From assembly GCA_030633225.1 (NCBI GenBank), contig DAOVTF010000038.1:1-10358 (forward strand): a stretch of 10,358 nt of DNA, in the 5' to 3' direction. Every line of letters starts with the position of its first letter. Position 1 is the first letter of the stretch. This document shows positions 1-7,037 of the stretch, piece after piece. Position numbers and translations under genes: made by a program. Origin of the DNA: Flavobacteriaceae bacterium. Lineage in GTDB: Bacteria > Bacteroidota > Bacteroidia > Flavobacteriales > Flavobacteriaceae. The notes beneath the pieces are model-generated. The model worked only from the letters and a program-made list of their open reading frames with translations, was not told the origin of the DNA and ran no database searches.

Positions 1-840
1 AATTGCTTCGTCCATTTTTTCATTTGCCTGATGAATCAATATTTTTTTAATCTTTTCAATCGGTACCCCACTTTTATCTAAGGCAGATTTCATTGCATTT
101 GGCACATTATTTAAAGCAAATTCATAAATTTTACGCCCATACATTTTTATATAACGCGTATTTATATTTTGAATAATTTTATTGGATTCACCAAAAAATA
201 AATAATGAGCCTCGTCATAAGTGAATGATTGTGCAGCATGACTTAAAATACCTTTATTAGTATCATTACCTTTTTCAAGTATACAAGCCCCTGCACCATC
301 TGAGTAGATCATTGAATCTCTATCGTACGGATCGACTATTCTAGCAAGTGTTTCAGCTCCTATTACCAAACATTTTTTTGCCATTCCAGCTTGAATAAAA
401 TTGTCTGCTTGAATAAGTCCTTGAACCCAACCTGGGCATCCAAATATTACATCGTATGCAACACAATTTGGATTTTTAATTCGCAATAAATGTTTAACTC
501 TTGAGGCTAAACTTGGTAGCATGTCAGATTGAGTATCATTAAATCTAATGTCACCAAAATTATGTCCAAATATTATTTGATCGATTTCTTCTGGATTGAT
601 TTTTGCATTTTCTATAGCAATTTTAGAAGCTATAGCTGCAGCATCACTATTTTGAAGTTCAGGTTCTAAGTACCTTCTTTCTTCAATTCCGGTTATTGCT
701 TTAAATTTTTCAATTATAATTTCATTGGAAGAAGGTATGGTTTCTTTTTTCTCAGAGTAGAATTCTTTTTTTAAAAAATCAGAATTTTTTTTAATGATTT
801 TTGGAATGTAAGTACCTGTTCCTGTAATAATTGAATTCAT
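1..840 (-). CDS. 3-oxoacyl-ACP synthase III (FabH-like ketoacyl synthase), C-terminus off the window
   Basis: The reading frame is open from the ATG at 838-840 to the left edge and gives 280 residues. It belongs to the thiolase-fold ketoacyl-ACP synthase III family, which condenses an acyl-CoA or acyl group with malonyl-ACP in the cytoplasm. Seen in the sequence: an N-terminal GTGTYIP start typical of FabH, a TGIEERR motif near residue 50, the nucleophile Cys135 in FGCPGW, a DGAGA motif in the middle, and His270 in IHQAN. The catalytic Asn of the Cys-His-Asn triad would lie just beyond the edge. About 70 residues are missing if the protein has the usual 330-360 length. The segment before TGI is about 20 residues longer than in E. 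coli FabH. It could be the housekeeping FabH or a paralogue that makes a specialised lipid or pigment; the fragment does not decide this. It follows the haemoglobin gene on the same strand after 162 bases. Confidence 0.88.
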   Translation of the reverse strand, partial: MNSIITGTGTYIPKIIKKNSDFLKKEFYSEKKETIPSSNEIIIEKFKAITGIEERRYLEPELQNSDAAAIASKIAIENAKINPEEIDQIIFGHNFGDIRFNDTQSDMLPSLASRVKHLLRIKNPNCVAYDVIFGCPGWVQGLIQADNFIQAGMAKKCLVIGAETLARIVDPYDRDSMIYSDGAGACILEKGNDTNKGILSHAAQSFTYDEAHYLFFGESNKIIQNINTRYIKMYGRKIYEFALNNVPNAMKSALDKSGVPIEKIKKILIHQANEKMDEAI

Positions 841-973
841 TATTATTGATTTATGAAAATGAAATTTTAAAATCTAAAGTTTGAATTATAAATAATATAA
901 TCATTAATTCTTATATAATTCATAAGAAAAATTAGAATTCGTTAAGTTTTTACAATATGAATTATGCAAAAGA

Positions 974-981
974 CAAATATA
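974..981 (-). promoter_or_regulatory. Possible -7 promoter element for the ketoacyl synthase gene
   Basis: On the minus strand this reads TATATTTG, an exact match to the Bacteroidota -7 consensus TAnnTTTG. No TTG is present at the expected -33 distance; the nearest partial match is CTG about 15 bases upstream. Transcription would begin near 967 and leave a leader of about 125 bases before the start codon at 840. The surrounding DNA is very AT-rich, so a chance match is possible. Confidence 0.3.
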
Positions 982-1002
982 GATTATATTTTAAAACAGT
1001 TA

Positions 1003-1380
1003 TTAAGAATTAATTGTTTTTATTCTCATTACTGTAGCTACGGAAAGTGCTCTATTTTTTAGAAGACTTACTTGTTCTCCTTCAAAATTCTCATCGATAG
1101 ATTCATTAAAAAGTTGAAGCCATGTTTCAAAATGTATTTGTGAAAATGGTTTTTTTTGATGCAAATTAATATGAGGTTGCATGGCATTTTTTTGGTAAGT
1201 ACCTGAATAGAATAAGATATTATCCCAAAAATCAACCAATACGTTTAAATGTTTTTCTAGAGTGTCTTTATCTTGAAATTTTTCAAAGAAATGCTTTAAT
1301 TCTTTATTAACTAGCAATTTTTTATAAAATTCACTAACAATTAGATAAAGATCTTCTCTATTGGTAACATCATTTTTCAT
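1003..1380 (-). CDS. Group III truncated haemoglobin
   Basis: This 125-residue protein has the length and motifs of the group III (P-type) 2-over-2 truncated haemoglobins, small cytoplasmic haem proteins linked in other bacteria to O2 or NO handling. Visible haem-pocket residues are a B-helix Phe18-Tyr19 pair (Tyr at the B10 position), His44 (likely E7), and His70 in MQPHINLH as the probable proximal haem ligand. The G-helix signature HFETWLQLF follows at 83-91 with Trp87. The FWDNILF segment at 51-57 and the YQKNAM stretch before the proximal His are also typical. The ATG lies only 6 bases after the cdd stop, so it is almost certainly cotranscribed with cdd and possibly translationally coupled. 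A physiological role (peroxide or NO detoxification, oxygen sensing) cannot be inferred from the sequence. It contains no reductase domain. Confidence 0.9.
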   Translation of the reverse strand: MKNDVTNREDLYLIVSEFYKKLLVNKELKHFFEKFQDKDTLEKHLNVLVDFWDNILFYSGTYQKNAMQPHINLHQKKPFSQIHFETWLQLFNESIDENFEGEQVSLLKNRALSVATVMRIKTINS

Positions 1381-1386
1381 TGTAAA

Positions 1387-1869
1387 TTATAATAAGGAAT
1401 TATCAAAAACTAAGGGAAGTAGATCTCTAATAGAATTTGTTTTAATTATTTTTCCTGTTTCTCCTGTGAAATAGACTTCAATGTTATGTGATTGATTGAT
1501 TTCGTATTCAGCCAAAGTTTGGCGACAAGAACCACAAGGAGAAACGGGTTGATCCACAGTTTTTTTTGATGAACTTGCAGAAATGAATATTTTTTCAACT
1601 TTTAAGTCAGGGTAATTTGAAGCGGCATTCCAAATGGCAACTCGTTCCGCACACATACCAGAAGGATAGGCAGCATTTTCTTGATTATTTCCTTGGATTA
1701 TTTTACCAGTTTCTAATAATAAAGAAACCCCAACGCTAAACTTAGAATATGGGGCATAAGCATTTTTTCTTGCTTCAATTGCTTTTAAAAATAAATTATT
1801 TTCTGAATGAGAAAGCTCACTTGAGTCTTTGTAAACTATAAACTTTAAAGTGATTTTTTTCTCGGTCAT
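1387..1869 (-). CDS. cdd: Cytidine deaminase
   Basis: Zinc-dependent cytidine deaminase, which converts cytidine and deoxycytidine to uridine and deoxyuridine in pyrimidine salvage in the cytoplasm. The two hallmark motifs are present: Cys73-Ala-Glu75 (zinc ligand and proton-shuttle Glu) in SGMCAERVAIW, and Cys112-x2-Cys115 in PCGSCRQ. The preceding NQENAAYPS (62-70) is the substrate-binding segment. With 160 residues and CAE rather than HAE, it fits the small homotetrameric class (B. subtilis type), not the long E. coli dimeric type. It carries an N-terminal extension of roughly 25 residues relative to the shortest members. It sits 15 bases after porV and 6 bases before the haemoglobin gene. 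In known flavobacteria cdd is also found next to the porV-porU-gldJ cluster, which supports the assignment. No functional link to secretion is known. Confidence 0.95.
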   Translation of the reverse strand: MTEKKITLKFIVYKDSSELSHSENNLFLKAIEARKNAYAPYSKFSVGVSLLLETGKIIQGNNQENAAYPSGMCAERVAIWNAASNYPDLKVEKIFISASSSKKTVDQPVSPCGSCRQTLAEYEINQSHNIEVYFTGETGKIIKTNSIRDLLPLVFDNSLL

Positions 1870-1884
1870 TTTGTTTTTTATACA

Positions 1885-3024
1885 TTAAAAGTATTCATAA
1901 ACATCACCTAAATTAATAGATAATGAAAAACGTAAAGTACTTTCTAATGGATTGGTAACATCCGATGCGTTTATTAAGTACGATAAATCTAAAGTACTAC
2001 TTCTAAACCTAAATCCGGCACCAATTGTAAAATATTGTCTATTTCCTTTATTTGGACTTTCATGAAGGTATCCTGCTCTCACCGCAAATACATTATTGTA
2101 CATATATTCACCACTTACTGCCCATATTACTTCTTCTAATTCCTCTTCAAATCCTCTTGGAGCATCATAGAACGACTGAAACATACCTTGTAAAAAACCT
2201 ACATCATCATCTTTACCTTCAATTATTTCACCATTTTCTCTTATCGGAGGTGTTGGAACTAATAATTTATTGAATTCAAGATTTGCAGTAACTGTATTAA
2301 CATCATCTATAATAAAATCAAAGCCACCACCTAATTTTAAATTGGTAGGAATAAAACTTTCATCACCTCCTACAACTAGTTCAACTTTGGGTCCCATGTT
2401 TGAAATATTAAACCCACCTCGCCATTTTCCGTTAAATCCACCATAATTCTTTTCTTCACTCTGGTAATAACCAGATAGATCAACTGCAAAAGTATTTATG
2501 GTTTGTATACTAGAATTTTCAATTCTTAAAGTTAGATCTGAATGAATAAATCGCAAACCAACCGCCATCGAAAAGTTCTCACTCAACTTTAAAGCATATG
2601 ACCCGTCAAAAGCAAATTCATTTGGATTCTCTGATCCTAAACTTACCCCTGTATCATCTGTTAATTCAATAGACCCAAGTGAAAAATAAGTTAAACTAGC
2701 ACTCCAAGCACTTACTTCACTAATTCTGTTTGTAACAAAGGCACTAGTTAAACTAACATCGTTAGTTAAATTTCTTAACCATGGAGTATAGTTTAAACCA
2801 ATTTGCCATTGCGAATTAGCAAAAGCATTTTTTGCAGCGTTATAGTGTTGTGAGCTTGCATCTGGTGATGTGGCTGCTCCCATATCCGCTATACCACCAG
2901 CTCTTGCATCAGGTGCAATAAGTAGAAAAGGTGCTGCTGTTGTAATCGGGTTTAAATCATCTTGAGCATAATTTTTAAAATTTCCAAAAAATAAGATGAT
3001 GATGATAAAACTTAATTTTTTCAT
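1885..3024 (-). CDS. porV: PorV, type IX secretion outer-membrane shuttle protein (LptO)
   Basis: Outer-membrane beta-barrel of the FadL-like PorV/PorQ group. In known T9SSs it takes cargo from the SprA/Sov translocon by the cargo's CTD and delivers it to the PorU sortase. The 379-residue product starts with a signal peptide: MKK, then a hydrophobic run, with likely cleavage after Ala20 in NYA-QDD. The mature N-terminus carries the family signature APFLLIAPDARAGG followed by GxADMGAATSPD and a YNAAK motif. The rest alternates short amphipathic strands and turns and ends in aromatic Phe379, as expected of a barrel protein inserted by BAM. Length is close to known PorV proteins (about 390). It lies 33 bases downstream of porU, its functional partner, in the same direction, which supports the call over the paralogue PorQ. 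Confidence 0.93.
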   Translation of the reverse strand: MKKLSFIIIILFFGNFKNYAQDDLNPITTAAPFLLIAPDARAGGIADMGAATSPDASSQHYNAAKNAFANSQWQIGLNYTPWLRNLTNDVSLTSAFVTNRISEVSAWSASLTYFSLGSIELTDDTGVSLGSENPNEFAFDGSYALKLSENFSMAVGLRFIHSDLTLRIENSSIQTINTFAVDLSGYYQSEEKNYGGFNGKWRGGFNISNMGPKVELVVGGDESFIPTNLKLGGGFDFIIDDVNTVTANLEFNKLLVPTPPIRENGEIIEGKDDDVGFLQGMFQSFYDAPRGFEEELEEVIWAVSGEYMYNNVFAVRAGYLHESPNKGNRQYFTIGAGFRFRSSTLDLSYLINASDVTNPLESTLRFSLSINLGDVYEYF

Positions 3025-3057
3025 GAATAAAATTAATTGTAGGGTTAAATCTAATTG

Positions 3058-6000
3058 TTATTGTAAAATGACTAATTTTTCAAATTTCTCAGCCTTTGCA
3101 TTTGATAATATTGATTTAACCTGAAGTTTGTATACATAAACACCCTTGCCAATTTTATTTCCAAAATCATCTAAACCGTCCCAAGTTATTTCTCTTGAAA
3201 GTAGTCCGTTTGATTGTACTGATTGGTTAAGGGTTTTTATTAATTTTCCTGATACGGTAAATATTTGTACTAAAACATCTAAAGTTTCATTTGGTTTATT
3301 ATGATTGAACCAAAATTCAGTATAATTTACAAACGGATTAGGATAATTTAAAACATTACTTAATATTAAGTCACTATCATCAACTACAATAAAACTTAAC
3401 GTAGATTCTGATGGATTATTGTATGTATCCCAACATTTAAATTTAATATGATGCAAACCGGGTTCAAGGTTGCGAAAAGGGAACTTTACTTTACCTTTTT
3501 TAAAGTTATCTAACTCGGTTTCATAATAGTCATTTAAGACATAAGGATTTGCATTATCTTCATCTAAAATTGCAATAATATCATGATCAACTGCTGTAAT
3601 TGAAGTATTTATTCCTGAGTCATCTTCCAATACAGCATATAATAGCGGTGATTCACTTGTATTTCCTCCTTCAACAAACGATTCATCATTCATAAATAAA
3701 CTTATTGTTGGTCCCTCATTGTCTACTGGTGCATTTTCATTTATTCCTCCAATGGTTATATCTAAATTATAACCTGTTTTATCATTTTTACTATCATTTG
3801 CATATAAACTAATTTTTGCATTGCCATATGCTATTCGTATATCTTTTGGTACAATAAAATCAAAAGAAAACTTACCATTACTTACGGATGCTTTTCCTCT
3901 AAATATTTTGCTTTCAATAGAGGTAAACTCCATTTTTCTGCCAAAGTTATCATTGTCTAATGTGGTTTTATCTAATGCTTTATCGTAAATTATTGTTGAC
4001 AAAGTTCCGTTGTAATCGTTTAATAATATATTATTGTTATCTGTAATGATTCCTTCTAATTTTATATGCGATAAAGCTTTTAAGGTATCTCTACTTTGTA
4101 GAATATCTTTTTCATTCATTTTTGTGATTATAATATTTGGTTTTGGTTGAGCAAGTTTCATCGCAGGGTCACCAAAATTATATATAAAAAACCGTTGAAT
4201 CGTACTAAAACTATGTTTGGAATACATAAGAGCTTCTGAAATTGTATAATTTTCATTTTGAAAATTAAATAACTTTTGAATTAGTATTCTGTTAAAAGCT
4301 TGACCAACAGTAATGAATATTTCTCGAGTTGTAGTAATCATATTTACCGAACCGCCTTTAGCATTTAAAAATGTAAATTCTCCGGCAGTTGGTCTTAGTG
4401 GATTATCAAATCTTGAAAATTCGCAAGTAACTGTAATAAACAGAGGAAGTGTATTAAAATTATTCCAGTTTTGAATTTGAGGAACTTCTAATATCCTTTC
4501 TTCAGCCCAACCATTTATACCACCATGACCGAAATAATCTAACACTAAAGTCCCGGTTTCAATGGAGTTGGTAATGGCTTCATTTACCGTTGGATATCTT
4601 TCTCCTCCCGCTGAGGTTTCTTGTTGATGTGCATCTGCGTAGATCTTTTTTATATTGAAACCTGGTTTGTTAGTTTTAACATCTTCGGCAATTAAATCTA
4701 CAGTTTGTTGTAAAACAAACTCACTTGGTTTATCTGGGTCATCAGCGACAAAAGTTACTACATTTCGCCAATCACCAAAAGAAGTTGAATTGTAATAATT
4801 TAAAGTTTTTTCTATCGCTTCTTTTGCTTCAAATAGAGTTGTTACAGGGTATCTTCCTGTAGCAACATCTTGTAAATCATTACTTCTTAATTCCCCTTCA
4901 TCATCATCCATAATACCAAAATAATCATCTGTTACATAAGATGTTACTAAGTTAAAACTTTCAAAAGACTGAAATGCAGGAACAATATTATTGTTATTAG
5001 TAATTCTATCTTTAAAATCAAAAGATGAATCGCCAAATAAACAAACATATTTAATTTTACTGTTATCTGAAGAGGCTGTTAGATATAAGAATCTAACAAA
5101 ATCTCTTATAGCAGTTAAATCTGGTGAGCCCGAACCAAATTCATTGTAAATCTTCTGAACATCAATAACTTGTGTGTTTAAGCTTGAATTATTTCGATGA
5201 TAATCAGCTAATCTTTCTGCTTCCGTTATTAAATAATCTTGAGTTATGATGACATAATCGATATCTTTTAAATTATGAAGATTTTGATTTTCAACTTTAT
5301 TATCTTCAATAGATTCTGGTTTAAAATAATCATTTTCATTGACAACTATAAATTCCTTGATCTCACCACCAAAAGATTTAAACGTAAAATCCGAACCATC
5401 CGATAGGTTAGTTATTTGTTTTGGGTTGATATAATCAGTGACTTCCCAAACTTGTTTTATAGTAGAATTATTTTGAATTTGATATTCATAAGTTTTATTA
5501 ATATCAGTTGTGTGAATATTTCTAAATGAAAATTGTTTATCATCTGCAATTAATTTTTTTGATCCCAATATTTCAATATAATCTAAATAAGCTTTTGAAG
5601 AGGGATTGCCAAGATTGTTGTAAGTGATTGCAACATTTATATTGTCTTGATTGACTATTGCGCTACCGTTATCTTCATCGGATGTTGCCAAATTATAAGA
5701 AGTAGATGTTAAAGCTCTAAATTTAAGGTTTACTAAATTTTGACCATTTACTGAAGCATTCATTTCTGTATTAGTAAAAGAAATAGCTGCTCCTCTAACT
5801 CTTAAAACCAATTCTTCTGAACTATCAATATGATCAAAAATAAATTGAAAAGTTTGATTTTCATTAAAACTAAAATCTTCACCTAGCCATTGTTGACCAT
5901 TGGCAAATAGGTTTGTTTTATCAACCTCATGAACCATGAAATCTTGGAAATTAATTATTTGCTCATCTGTTGGTTGTGTAATTTCATCTGATGTTTTTAT

Positions 6001-6882
6001 TCTTTTACCAAAACCATTGTCAACAGTAATAAAATAAAATGCTTTATCACTATAAATATTATTTACATGTTTTGTCAAGTTAAAATCAAATGGATTTATC
6101 TCCCATGAATGAGCTCCTTTTCCATAAAATAAAATAAAATCATCATTATCAAATGAGCCATCTGATTCTCCTTCAATATAGATTGCATTTTCTTGTAAGT
6201 CATCATACCTAAACTCGCTGTTTAGTTGAGGTAGAAGATTTCCTCCATTGCCATAAATTTTAATGTTCTTAGGGTCTAGATTCGAGGTGTTTATTCCAAT
6301 TTTTTCTAATAAACTTTTATCAATTTTAAAAATACCGGTGGTGTCAATTGAAAATTTATACCAAGTACCAGTTGACAAAACAGAGTTTGTTCTATATATA
6401 GGTATAGGGGCATTTTTATTTCTTGCATTTGAATCAGTTAGACGATATTCTAAAGTAAAGGACTCGATTTTTTTAATTTGACCATTACTGTTAATTAAGG
6501 GTAATAAAATTAGTTTTGCTACAGATTTATTTCTAGCTTTATTGATGTTAAATTCACTATTAATTTCTTTTGGAATTTTATCAATATTAATATGTTTAGC
6601 TAAGTTTTTTGGTAGGTCAGAAAATTTAACATTTTTTATTTGATATTCTTGTACTAATACGTTTTTTTGTACGTTAAATATATTAGTGTATGTAGGTATA
6701 TTATATTGATTGAATAAATTATTTTCAACTAAAGGTAATGTAATGGTCTGATTTTTGTTCAACTGTATTGTTGAATTATCATTCCATTTTAGAGTATAAC
6801 TTTTTGACTCAACATTTTGAGCTTCCAAAAAAGAAATTTTGATTAATAAAAAGAAAAAAAATAAATATTTTTTATAAAACAT
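3058..6882 (-). CDS. porU: PorU, type IX secretion C-terminal signal peptidase / sortase (C25 family)
   Basis: Gingipain-like cysteine protease that sits on the outer-membrane surface with PorV and removes the CTD from T9SS cargo; in Porphyromonas it also attaches the cargo to A-LPS. The 1274-residue product has a signal peptide (hydrophobic Phe-rich core, likely cleavage after Ala21 in LEA-Q). A long beta-rich N-terminal region precedes the C25 domain at about 540-908. Catalytic residues are visible: His786 in YFGHGG and Cys820 in TVTCEFSRFDNP. The domain closes with the conserved FGDPAMKL (Asp905). Ig-like segments follow, then a T9SS-type C-terminal domain from about 1174: NYPNPF, a VQIFTVSGKLI strand, GKGVYVYKL and a final KLVILQ. 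It leads the minus-strand operon, diverging from gldJ. It is somewhat longer than P. gingivalis PorU (about 1158). The start codon is followed directly by the signal peptide, so the start is secure. Confidence 0.96.
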   Translation of the reverse strand: MFYKKYLFFFFLLIKISFLEAQNVESKSYTLKWNDNSTIQLNKNQTITLPLVENNLFNQYNIPTYTNIFNVQKNVLVQEYQIKNVKFSDLPKNLAKHINIDKIPKEINSEFNINKARNKSVAKLILLPLINSNGQIKKIESFTLEYRLTDSNARNKNAPIPIYRTNSVLSTGTWYKFSIDTTGIFKIDKSLLEKIGINTSNLDPKNIKIYGNGGNLLPQLNSEFRYDDLQENAIYIEGESDGSFDNDDFILFYGKGAHSWEINPFDFNLTKHVNNIYSDKAFYFITVDNGFGKRIKTSDEITQPTDEQIINFQDFMVHEVDKTNLFANGQQWLGEDFSFNENQTFQFIFDHIDSSEELVLRVRGAAISFTNTEMNASVNGQNLVNLKFRALTSTSYNLATSDEDNGSAIVNQDNINVAITYNNLGNPSSKAYLDYIEILGSKKLIADDKQFSFRNIHTTDINKTYEYQIQNNSTIKQVWEVTDYINPKQITNLSDGSDFTFKSFGGEIKEFIVVNENDYFKPESIEDNKVENQNLHNLKDIDYVIITQDYLITEAERLADYHRNNSSLNTQVIDVQKIYNEFGSGSPDLTAIRDFVRFLYLTASSDNSKIKYVCLFGDSSFDFKDRITNNNNIVPAFQSFESFNLVTSYVTDDYFGIMDDDEGELRSNDLQDVATGRYPVTTLFEAKEAIEKTLNYYNSTSFGDWRNVVTFVADDPDKPSEFVLQQTVDLIAEDVKTNKPGFNIKKIYADAHQQETSAGGERYPTVNEAITNSIETGTLVLDYFGHGGINGWAEERILEVPQIQNWNNFNTLPLFITVTCEFSRFDNPLRPTAGEFTFLNAKGGSVNMITTTREIFITVGQAFNRILIQKLFNFQNENYTISEALMYSKHSFSTIQRFFIYNFGDPAMKLAQPKPNIIITKMNEKDILQSRDTLKALSHIKLEGIITDNNNILLNDYNGTLSTIIYDKALDKTTLDNDNFGRKMEFTSIESKIFRGKASVSNGKFSFDFIVPKDIRIAYGNAKISLYANDSKNDKTGYNLDITIGGINENAPVDNEGPTISLFMNDESFVEGGNTSESPLLYAVLEDDSGINTSITAVDHDIIAILDEDNANPYVLNDYYETELDNFKKGKVKFPFRNLEPGLHHIKFKCWDTYNNPSESTLSFIVVDDSDLILSNVLNYPNPFVNYTEFWFNHNKPNETLDVLVQIFTVSGKLIKTLNQSVQSNGLLSREITWDGLDDFGNKIGKGVYVYKLQVKSILSNAKAEKFEKLVILQ

Positions 6883-6917
6883 TAAGAATTACTATTTAAA
6901 TATTTTTAATTATTTTA

Positions 6918-6948
6918 CAACATTACACATAATAAAGAAAAAAAACAA
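6918..6948 (-). promoter_or_regulatory. porU: Candidate promoter for the porU-porV-cdd-haemoglobin operon
   Basis: Read on the minus strand, TTG (6946-6948) is followed after 20 bases by TAATGTTG (6918-6925). The latter matches the Bacteroidota -7 consensus TAnnTTTG at all but one fixed position, and the spacing suits the -33/-7 arrangement. Transcription would start near 6911, about 29 bases before the porU start codon at 6882. This is prediction by pattern only in AT-rich DNA. Confidence 0.4.
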
Positions 6949-6993
6949 TCGTTATACAAGAATTGAAACCAAAATAAAGCAATTTAATACAAA

Positions 6994-7019
6994 TTGAAAA
7001 AGAAACAATAATAATTTTG
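6994..7019 (+). promoter_or_regulatory. gldJ: Candidate promoter for gldJ
   Basis: TAATTTTG at 7012-7019 matches the Bacteroidota -7 element TAnnTTTG exactly. A TTG at 6994-6996 could serve as -33 element, but the 15-base spacer is shorter than usual. Transcription would begin near 7025, leaving only about a dozen bases before the gldJ ATG at 7038. This very short leader is unusual but workable where initiation does not depend on a Shine-Dalgarno site. Confidence 0.4.
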
Positions 7020-7037
7020 TTAATCCAACAGTAGATT

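Noticed and set aside
908..928. Inverted repeat TTCTTAT-(7)-ATAAGAA between the haemoglobin and ketoacyl synthase genes, considered as a terminator or operator
   Set aside because: The stem is only 7 bp with a single G-C pair's worth of strength and no T-run follows on the minus strand. Such repeats are expected by chance in DNA this AT-rich.
1003..1380. Horizontal acquisition of the haemoglobin gene
   Set aside because: Its base composition matches the neighbours, and there are no flanking repeats, integrase or tRNA, so the sequence gives no sign of recent transfer.
2052..2273. Plus-strand open frame of 73 codons inside porV
   Set aside because: It lies antisense to a well-supported gene, and its His/Leu-rich low-complexity translation is what antisense reading of AT-rich coding DNA gives.
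6263..6481. Plus-strand open frame of 72 codons inside porU
   Set aside because: Antisense to the conserved N-terminal region of porU, with no family features of its own.
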